A stretch of 5,412 nucleotides of DNA from Dehalobacter sp. CP (GTDB taxonomy: Bacteria; Bacillota_B; Desulfitobacteriia; Desulfitobacteriales; Syntrophobotulaceae), in NCBI GenBank assembly GCA_009910795.1, contig VMEE01000060.1, positions 1 through 5,412 on the forward strand. The letters run 5' to 3'. Made by a program: the position numbers and the translations under genes. Shown piece after piece: positions 1 to 5,254 of this stretch. The first letter of the stretch is position 1. Every line of letters begins with the position of its first letter. The notes below the pieces were generated by a model. That model ran no database searches, had not been told where the DNA came from, and saw nothing but the letters and a program-made list of their open reading frames with translations.

Positions 1-1
1 A

Positions 2-2767
2 GACGGGATGGGCGATATCAGGAGTCTTGCCGTCAAACAGGCAGTTGAGGCAGCAGCCCAATTCCATGTCGATTATCTCAGAGAGAGAGGAATAGAAAAG
101 AGCGTCTATTGCCTGTACTCCGGCGGCGGTATATATGTGCACCTCCACCACGGCTTATTTTCGGTGGATGTGGGCAATACAGACCTCACGCCGGAGGCCC
201 GGAAAGAGGAATATCAGATCTTGTGCAAAGCCTACAATCAGATCATAGGTGAGATATCGCAGGCATTCTTTAGGGAGCATCCCGAGCACATTGGCAGAGT
301 CAAATTCGATCAGCTGAATAACCAGAAAAGAACGTTCAAGACCATCTTCAGCTTGCATAAGAGGCTCCCTTATGCCGTAATTCCACTTGATCCAACGGCC
401 ATTAAGATCAGCTTTGAGAAGGCCTCCCTGCCTCTCTCTGATGAGGTCTTGGCCGAAGGAGCACAATGGTATCGATCCTTCGATCCCTCCGAAAAGGCGG
501 CCCTGGGGCCGCTCCTGAGGGACAAAATCGAAGCAGTCCGAGCAGTGACAAGGGACAGGACCGCAGGGAGCACGGACGGTGAGATATCGAGGCTGGAAGG
601 GCCCTTGGACCTGGTGGACTTCGCTCCCTGCATGAAGAACATCATCGAGAAGGCCGAGGACCGGGAAGGCAGGCACAGAGCCCTAGCTGTTCTGAGCACA
701 TATCTCTATCAAGCGGGATGGCCGGAGGACAGGGCGTTTGATCTCTGGCTTGAAGTGGCCGATAGGTGCGGCGTGGAATCCCGTGTATTTGAAACCACCT
801 TCGGCCTGGTGTCTTGCCCTCTCTGTGCTACAATGTTGCAGGATACGGGCGGCTATCCGCATCTTAACTTGCATGGGATGGGCTTTTGTGTGCCTGATGA
901 GCACTGCAAAGGCTGCCAATGGCCCGGAGACCACCACCTGCAGAAGATCCTTAATGAGAACTTCATCAAACCGAAGGGAGCAGACCAGCCAAAAGGACCA
1001 ATGATCTTAGAGGAGCAGAGCAGTATTGAACACCTGACAGAAGGCGGCAACGCCCACCGATTAGAACGCATTCACGGCGATGATATGCGATTCAATCACA
1101 CTCATAAAAAGTGGCTTGTGTGGGACGGGGGACGATGGAAGGTAGACGGCGACGGCAACGCGGCGCGGCTGGCTGAGGACGTGGTGAGCATGTTATACAT
1201 CGCCGCCGCGAATGCAACCGACTCAAAAATGCGTGACAAGATAGCGGGTTTTGCAAAGAGCACCGATAGCCGAAAGGGGATCAACAATATGCTTGCCCTG
1301 GCTGCTAACAGGCGACGGTTCGCCCTCACAGCAGACGACTTTGATAAAGATCCATGGCTGCTCGGGGCTGGAGAGGTCACAATCGATCTCAAGACCTGCG
1401 AAGCGATAGAACCACGGCGAAGCGATCTTATAACCATGCAGGCCGGAGCGATCTATAACAGTTTTGCCGATTGCCCGTTATGGGAAAAGTTCCTGAAGGA
1501 TATATTCGCAGGGAATGAAGACCTCACTAATTATATAAAAAGGGCGGTTGGTTATTGTCTGACAGGTAGCACCTCTGAGCAGATATTCTTTTTCTGTCAT
1601 GGTACTGGAGCAAATGGGAAAAGCGTATTCCTGGCAGTGCTCCGGGCATTGATGGGCGAATATGCGAAGCAGGCGGATTTTAGCACGTTCTTGGTGCAAA
1701 GAAATGAAAAGGTGAGAAATGATCTTGCGGCGCTGGCAGGTGCTAGGGTTATAACAGCAGTGGAAGCCGAAGAGGGTGGACGGCTATCCATGCAAGTACT
1801 CAAAGCATGGACGGGCGGCGATCCCATCACGGCACGATTCTTGTTTGGTGAGAATTTCACGTTTAAGCCACAGGGCAAGATATGGCTGGCTGCGAATACC
1901 AAACCCGCCATAACTGAAAGGAACTATGCAGCCTGGAGAAGAGTGCACCTCATCCCCTTCAACGTCACCATCCCGCCAGAGAAGAGGGACCAAGACTTAG
2001 AGAGTAAGCTGATAGCTGAATTGCCGGGCATTTTCAATTGGGCGCTGGACGGTTTGAAGGATTACCTCAAAGTCGGGCTGAAGACTCCTGAGGCCGTCAC
2101 AAAGGCAACGAAAGAATACAGGCAGGAAAACGACAGCATAGAATCATTCATCGCTGAATGCTGCGAACTTGGAAAGCTCAAGGTCTGCAAGAACTCCGAA
2201 TTGTATCCAAACTATGTAAACTTTTGTAATATGTCTGGGCTCACTCCGCTGTCACAGACCAAATTTTCACCTGAAATGAATAGCAAGCCCGGCATTTCTT
2301 CAAAGAAAAGCAAGTTTGGAGTTGAATGGAAAGGCTTGGATCTTAAGCCCGATTGGAAGCCACAAAAAAATGAGCCCAACCCGTCACCGGCATCAGGCGA
2401 CCCAAAAGGTGACGACTTGGACCAAAACGCGGAAAGAAGCTTAGTTTTGCCTCCACGTGAGGGACTTTGCGCATTTGAGAGCAACCCGTCACCAAATCAA
2501 GCTACTGATAGCGGTGATGGGTTGTCTCAACCCGTCACCCAAGACCAAACGGAGCGTTCTAAGGGCTCCGTTGTGGGAGGCCAAAAAGAGGGAGACGAAG
2601 GAGACTCTGTAAATATTTTAAAAGTTGAATTTAGAACCGACTACCGGACCGACTGGAACGGCAAGATGCACGACTTCCAAGAGGGCGATGAGATCGAAGT
2701 TGCGCGGTGGAGGGCCGAGGCCTGGCAGAAGCGGGGCATCGTGGACATTGTTGAGGCCGGAGCATGA
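2..2767 (+). CDS. Primase-helicase: PriS-like primase, PriL-C-like Fe-S region and SF3 helicase (5' partial)
   Basis: Likely replication initiator that makes primers and unwinds DNA. Numbered from the first ATG (base 8), residues 36-48 match the primase SxH motif, and D101, R108, S115 and H117 match the later D/R/SLH motif. Residues 204-306 resemble the PriL C-terminal 4Fe-4S domain: a PCM motif at C208, then GRHRA, then C270, C273, C294, C300 and C303. Residues 350-490 look like D5_N. The SF3 helicase has Walker A GTGANGKS at 532-539, acidic residues E586-E589, the TGGDPITAR block at 602-610, sensor N630 and arginines R644/R645. A winged-helix-like stretch (710-780) precedes a repetitive hydrophilic linker (785-868) and a small domain ending at 919. 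The frame is open to the window edge, and the metal-binding DxD motif expected before SxH is missing, so the true start lies upstream. The helicase call is near certain; the PriL-like call is likely. Confidence 0.93.
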   Translation, partial: DGMGDIRSLAVKQAVEAAAQFHVDYLRERGIEKSVYCLYSGGGIYVHLHHGLFSVDVGNTDLTPEARKEEYQILCKAYNQIIGEISQAFFREHPEHIGRVKFDQLNNQKRTFKTIFSLHKRLPYAVIPLDPTAIKISFEKASLPLSDEVLAEGAQWYRSFDPSEKAALGPLLRDKIEAVRAVTRDRTAGSTDGEISRLEGPLDLVDFAPCMKNIIEKAEDREGRHRALAVLSTYLYQAGWPEDRAFDLWLEVADRCGVESRVFETTFGLVSCPLCATMLQDTGGYPHLNLHGMGFCVPDEHCKGCQWPGDHHLQKILNENFIKPKGADQPKGPMILEEQSSIEHLTEGGNAHRLERIHGDDMRFNHTHKKWLVWDGGRWKVDGDGNAARLAEDVVSMLYIAAANATDSKMRDKIAGFAKSTDSRKGINNMLALAANRRRFALTADDFDKDPWLLGAGEVTIDLKTCEAIEPRRSDLITMQAGAIYNSFADCPLWEKFLKDIFAGNEDLTNYIKRAVGYCLTGSTSEQIFFFCHGTGANGKSVFLAVLRALMGEYAKQADFSTFLVQRNEKVRNDLAALAGARVITAVEAEEGGRLSMQVLKAWTGGDPITARFLFGENFTFKPQGKIWLAANTKPAITERNYAAWRRVHLIPFNVTIPPEKRDQDLESKLIAELPGIFNWALDGLKDYLKVGLKTPEAVTKATKEYRQENDSIESFIAECCELGKLKVCKNSELYPNYVNFCNMSGLTPLSQTKFSPEMNSKPGISSKKSKFGVEWKGLDLKPDWKPQKNEPNPSPASGDPKGDDLDQNAERSLVLPPREGLCAFESNPSPNQATDSGDGLSQPVTQDQTERSKGSVVGGQKEGDEGDSVNILKVEFRTDYRTDWNGKMHDFQEGDEIEVARWRAEAWQKRGIVDIVEAGA
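2377..2539 (+). repeat. Three copies of a 12-base repeat inside the primase-helicase linker
   Basis: CAACCCGTCACC occurs exactly at 2377-2388, 2482-2493 and 2528-2539, and once inverted with one mismatch at 2513-2524. A 7-base inverted core (GGTGACG) lies at 2408-2414. Copies 1 and 2 are 105 bases apart, as are their inverted partners (2408 and 2513), so this is a degenerate 105-base (35-codon) tandem duplication. Copies 1 and 2 encode NPSP, while copy 3 is read in another frame and encodes QPVT. The motif is therefore kept at the nucleotide level. Confidence 0.85.
2513..2539 (+). repeat. Strong 12-bp hairpin with a 3-base loop
   Basis: GGTGATGGGTTG (2513-2524) can pair with CAACCCGTCACC (2528-2539) over 12 pairs, one of them G-T, around a TCT loop. 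The same left arm can instead pair with 2482-2493 across a 19-base loop, so the two structures exclude each other. No T tract follows, so it does not look like an intrinsic terminator. It lies within the coding sequence. Confidence 0.7.
2548..2572 (+). repeat. Second stem-loop, 8-bp perfect stem
   Basis: AACGGAGC (2548-2555) is the exact reverse complement of GCTCCGTT (2565-2572), with a 9-base loop. It sits 8 bases after the 2513-2539 hairpin and has a different sequence. It is still within the linker of the primase-helicase gene. No function can be assigned from sequence alone. Confidence 0.5.
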
Positions 2768-2913
2768 CCGAACCTGAGGCCGTCGCCGGGTTGCGAACGA
2801 TCCGGGCATATCTTCTTGAATCCATTTCGCAGGCAGCGGATGAGATCGCGGCGATTGATAGCGAAATCGAGGAACTACTTGGAGGCAGGAGACCAGGAGC
2901 AGGAGCAGCATGA
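2764..2913 (+). CDS. Small hypothetical protein, 49 aa, helical
   Basis: I do not recognise this protein. Its start overlaps the stop of the primase-helicase gene in ATGA (2764-2767), and GAGG at 2753-2756 gives a ribosome binding site 7 bases upstream. It runs for 49 codons and its own stop overlaps the next start in a second ATGA. Residues about 8-41 are rich in A, E, I, L and D with heptad-like hydrophobic spacing (AYLLESISQAADEIAAIDSE and onward). This suggests one amphipathic helix or a short coiled coil. A flexible Gly/Arg/Ala tail follows. There is no signal peptide, membrane segment or cysteine. Coupling to the replication gene suggests co-expression, but the function is unknown. Confidence 0.6.
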   Translation: MTEPEAVAGLRTIRAYLLESISQAADEIAAIDSEIEELLGGRRPGAGAA

Positions 2914-3098
2914 ACGAAGGACTAGATAGCGATTTCTTCAAAAAGCAATACCCGAGGTTGCAACCTATGAGCCATGAGGAGTACAGGAATGCGCCGAAGC
3001 GAACCATAACGGCGTGGGACGATGTGGAGGACTGGAGGGCATTGCAGGCCATGAGCCCGGAAGAAGCAAGGCGCTACTGTGGAGATGGGAAGCGATGA
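2910..3098 (+). CDS. Small hypothetical protein, 62 aa
   Basis: I do not recognise this protein. The ATG at 2910 overlaps the preceding stop by ATGA and follows two GGAG-type ribosome binding sites (AGGAG at 2895-2899 and 2901-2905). The 62-residue product is hydrophilic and mixed in charge. It has an aromatic and acidic N-terminal part (DSDFFKKQYPRL), a central SHEEYRNAPKR segment and a tryptophan-containing acidic segment (AWDDVEDWRAL, about 35-45). It ends in an MSPEEARRYCGDGKR tail with a single cysteine. It has no membrane segment or zinc-binding pair. Its place between replication and packaging genes of one tightly packed operon supports it as a real early or middle viral gene. Its role cannot be inferred. 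Confidence 0.6.
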   Translation: MNEGLDSDFFKKQYPRLQPMSHEEYRNAPKRTITAWDDVEDWRALQAMSPEEARRYCGDGKR

Positions 3099-3235
3099 GG
3101 AAAGGCAAATCGAGGACCAGGAATGCAAGGACCGATATCATGAGGGCCAACGCCGCCAATGCCCGGAGGAGAGCCCGGAAGCAGGCGGCCTATGACCAGC
3201 GGCAATACGACAAGCCACAGAACGAGGAGAGCTGA
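3095..3235 (+). CDS. Small, strongly basic hypothetical protein, 46 aa
   Basis: I do not recognise this protein. I chose the ATG at 3095 because it overlaps the preceding stop (3096-3098) in a third consecutive ATGA and has GGAG at 3081-3084. The same frame is open back to an ATG at 3014, but that would overlap the preceding gene by 85 bases. The 46-residue product has 10 Arg and 4 Lys, with an RRRARK cluster at 24-29, and only five acidic residues, mostly near the C-terminus. This suits nucleic-acid binding or a disordered basic peptide, which is inference from composition only. It ends 2 bases before the start of the helix-turn-helix gene. Confidence 0.5.
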   Translation: MRKGKSRTRNARTDIMRANAANARRRARKQAAYDQRQYDKPQNEES

Positions 3236-3237
3236 AG

Positions 3238-3717
3238 ATGGGCAGGCAGTGCACAGTATGTGCTCATAAAGACCTTGAAGAAATCAACAAGCTGCTCCTC
3301 TGTAGCGATTCATACCGCAATTTAGCGCGACAATTCGGCCTTTCGAAAGATGCTCTTGCCAGGCATAAAGAGAGCCATATTCCCACTGAATTGTTAAAAT
3401 CAAATGATATTCAGGAGATCGCCAAAGCTGATGTTCTTATGGCGCAGCTTGAAGAAATCAGGGAAAAGACTCTATCGCTTCTTGATAAAGCAGAGAAAGC
3501 GGCGGATACGCGCGTCTATGGCGCGCCGGTTGCATATCTGCGAGAGGTGCGAGAGCAGATCAAGCTCCTCGCAGAGCTGGAGGGAAGGCTCGCAGCACAA
3601 CCACAGATTACAATCATCAACAATCCACAATGGATAGAGCTTCGAACCCTGATCATAGCGGCCTTGGAGTCCTATCCTGAAGCACGTGAGGCGGTAATCA
3701 ATGCGATCCGTGGCTGA
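3238..3717 (+). CDS. CxxC zinc-ribbon/helix-turn-helix protein, putative small terminase subunit
   Basis: This protein probably recognises viral DNA for packaging. Residues 1-50 have the familiar phage layout of a CxxC pair (C5, C8, with H10), a helix-turn-helix around 22-45 (YRNLARQFGLSKDALARHK) and a terminal RHKESH block that may complete a metal site. Residues 58-118 are charged and heptad-like, suggesting a coiled coil for oligomerisation. The C-terminal segment (WIELRTLIIAALESYPEA, 132-149) is a short helical motif often seen in this group. At 159 residues it fits small terminase-like proteins. The start has GAGGAG at 3224-3229. The end overlaps the terminase ATPase start by 17 bases. 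The HTH call is firm; the terminase role rests on architecture and position. A transcriptional regulator is the alternative. Confidence 0.75.
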   Translation: MGRQCTVCAHKDLEEINKLLLCSDSYRNLARQFGLSKDALARHKESHIPTELLKSNDIQEIAKADVLMAQLEEIREKTLSLLDKAEKAADTRVYGAPVAYLREVREQIKLLAELEGRLAAQPQITIINNPQWIELRTLIIAALESYPEAREAVINAIRG

Positions 3718-4459
3718 TGACCTGGCATACTCCCTAGACCCCGTCTTGTGGGCTCGGGAGGTCCTAGGCTACCACCCGGACCCCTGGCAGGCCGATCTCC
3801 TCCGGAGCAGATCGAAGAAGATCATCCTGAATTGCAGCAGGCAGAGCGGGAAGAGCACAACTTGTGCCGCCTTAGGGCTCCATGAGTCCATCTATCGGCG
3901 GCCCTCCTTTGGCCTGGTGATAGCCCCGACACAAGACCAATCATCAGAATTGATGATGAAGTTTGATGAGTTCCGGGGAGCTGTTGAACTACCTTCGGAC
4001 TATCTCAGCACCGACACCAAGCTAGCTGTCAAATTCGCGAACGGCAACCGCTTTGTGGCCCGGCCGGGGTCGGAAAAGAGTGCAAGGAGCTTCTCATCGG
4101 TTACTCTGCTGCTGGAAGATGAGGCATCGAGAGTCTTAGACGATCTCTATAACACGGTTCGCCCAATGCTCGCGGTCTCCAATGGCCGGCATATCCTGAT
4201 GAGTACTCCTTTTGGCAAGAGAGGGCACTTCTTCAAGATATGGAGTGAGGAGCGGGATTTGTGGGAGTGGTTCGAAATACCGGCAGAGAAGTGCCCCAGG
4301 ATCAGCCCTGAGTTCTTGGAAGAAGAGAAGAGGACGAATCCGTGGTATTTGCAGGAATATTGTTGCGTGTTCATGGAGACGGTGGACAGCGTTTTTACAT
4401 TCGATCAGATAGCAGCGGCGATAAGCGATGAAGTTGAACCATTGTTTGGAGTTGATTAA
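3701..4459 (+). CDS. Terminase large subunit, ATPase half
   Basis: This is the motor that pumps DNA into the procapsid. Residues 26-34 (PDPWQADLL) form the adenine-contacting Q motif. Walker A is SRQSGKST at 46-53. LLLEDEA at 136-142 is Walker B with the following catalytic acid (D140, E141). MSTPFGKRGHFF at 167-178 is the coupling motif. The protein ends at 252 with FTFDQIAAAISDEVEPLF, which in full-length relatives is the linker into the nuclease domain. The nuclease is instead a separate gene two bases downstream. The ATG at 3701 lies within the end of the small-subunit gene and has GAGG at 3688-3691. Together the halves total 458 residues, a normal length for a complete large terminase. 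The ATPase identity is very secure. Confidence 0.92.
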   Translation: MRSVADDLAYSLDPVLWAREVLGYHPDPWQADLLRSRSKKIILNCSRQSGKSTTCAALGLHESIYRRPSFGLVIAPTQDQSSELMMKFDEFRGAVELPSDYLSTDTKLAVKFANGNRFVARPGSEKSARSFSSVTLLLEDEASRVLDDLYNTVRPMLAVSNGRHILMSTPFGKRGHFFKIWSEERDLWEWFEIPAEKCPRISPEFLEEEKRTNPWYLQEYCCVFMETVDSVFTFDQIAAAISDEVEPLFGVD

Positions 4460-4464
4460 TATTG
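4448..4464 (+). promoter_or_regulatory. Ribosome binding site supporting a TTG start for the nuclease half
   Basis: GGAG at 4448-4451 lies 10 bases before TTG at 4462, within the last codons of the ATPase gene. In the nuclease frame a TGA at 4453-4455 closes the way upstream, and only TTA and ATA lie between it and the TTG. TTG is therefore the first usual start codon. The arrangement fits stop-and-restart translation across TAA (4457-4459). Confidence 0.5.
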
Positions 4465-5082
4465 ACTAAATTTTTCATTGGCCTGGATTTGGGACAGTCT
4501 AACGACTATACGGCTGTCAGTGTCTTGGAGCGTGTCGGGAACCGCCTGGAGAATGTTTATCAGGTGAGACATTTGGAGCGAGTGCGAAACGTGCCCTATC
4601 CTCAGATTGTGGACAAAGTTTCATCGATGTGGCATCATCCGGCCCTGGCGTATAATTCGGACCTTGTGGTCGATCAAACGGGAGTAGGGGCTCCAGTGGT
4701 CGATCTCTTCAGGCAGGCCGGGCTCGATCCCGTGGGCGTGCTGATCCACGGCGGGGACAAGGTCTCACGCGAAGGTGGCACCTGGAGAGTACCAAAACGT
4801 GATCTTGTGGGCAGCCTGCAGGTGCTCTTTCAAAGTGGACGGCTGAAGATATCCAAAAAGCTGCCATTGGCCACAGTCTTGCAGAGCGAACTATTGACCT
4901 TCAAGGTCAAAATTGACCCGGTGACCGCCCACGATAGCTATTCTGCATGGAGAGAGCAAGACCACGATGATCTGGTTCTCTCCGTGGCAATGGCAGCCTG
5001 GTGGGGAGAGCGACATACTGAGCCGCCTATCTGTCAGGTGTATGCCATCGACAAAACTGACGATGATTTTATGATACCCTGA
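4462..5082 (+). CDS. Terminase large subunit, RNase H-fold nuclease half
   Basis: This endonuclease domain cuts concatemeric viral DNA during packaging. FFIGLDLGQSNDYTAVSV at 4-21 is the first RNase H-fold strand, with the metal-binding D9. DLVVDQTGVGAPVVDLF at 67-83 gives the second acid, D71. DHDDLVLSVAMAAWW at 167-181 gives the last acids, D169/D170. These are the expected order and spacing for a large-terminase C-terminal domain. The product is 206 residues and carries no ATPase motif, so it must act with the ATPase encoded just upstream. The start is TTG. The end is clean, with a polar acidic tail. Whether the split is genuine or reflects a one-base loss near 4456 cannot be settled here. 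The nuclease identity is secure. Confidence 0.9.
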   Translation: MTKFFIGLDLGQSNDYTAVSVLERVGNRLENVYQVRHLERVRNVPYPQIVDKVSSMWHHPALAYNSDLVVDQTGVGAPVVDLFRQAGLDPVGVLIHGGDKVSREGGTWRVPKRDLVGSLQVLFQSGRLKISKKLPLATVLQSELLTFKVKIDPVTAHDSYSAWREQDHDDLVLSVAMAAWWGERHTEPPICQVYAIDKTDDDFMIP

Positions 5083-5254
5083 AGGGAGCCGCCGGCCCGG
5101 AAGATCTCTATTGGATGGCCTCATGGGGAGAAGGCGGTCAGGTCCGAAATGTCCACCTGGGGAGCTGGAAGGCTGACCACTTCCACCATCTTTTTTAGAC
5201 TGTCTATTCTGGCTGGAAATTCTCTTTTGCTAACTCGATCATTCCAGACACTAT
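5083..5254. other. Interval without a confident gene; competing weak reading frames
   Basis: No gene here can be called with confidence. One + frame reads from 5067, with its only ATG at 5115. It meets TAG at 5196-5198 and continues with sensible residues to TGA at 5256-5258. On the minus strand a 62-codon frame is open from 5309 down to a stop at 5121-5123, but its only start is an ATG at 5187-5189, leaving 22 residues. A weak 6-bp stem (5136-5141 with 5173-5178) is followed 12 bases later by six T (5191-5196), too distant to call a terminator. Possible explanations are a decayed small gene, a recoded gene or an unrecognised spacer. Confidence 0.4.

Noticed and set aside
8..10. ATG at 8 as the true start of the primase-helicase
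   Set aside because: The frame is open to the window edge, only seven bases are visible upstream, and the expected DxD motif would lie before it. It is more likely an internal methionine.
155..676. 173-codon minus-strand open frame opposite the primase domain
   Set aside because: It is antisense to conserved primase motifs and the cysteine domain, and shows no domain-like motif of its own.
2618..3052. 144-codon minus-strand open frame opposite the primase-helicase end and the small genes
   Set aside because: It runs antisense to several well-supported, overlapping + genes. Its translation is rich in Ser, Leu, Pro and Cys with a chance hydrophobic run, as antisense frames often are.
3014..3094. 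Longer version of the basic small protein starting at ATG 3014
   Set aside because: It would overlap the preceding gene by 85 bases. The ATG at 3095 has an ATGA overlap and a ribosome binding site matching the pattern of its neighbours.
4445..4462. Programmed -1 frameshift joining the terminase halves
   Set aside because: The shift would have to occur between TGA 4453-4455 and TAA 4457-4459. The sequence there (A GTT GAT TAA) has no slippery heptamer. Restart at TTG or a one-base lesion fits better.
5136..5196. Intrinsic terminator: 6-bp stem with T6 downstream
   Set aside because: The loop is over 30 bases and the T tract lies 12 bases past the stem. A stop of transcription within a virion-gene operon is also not expected.
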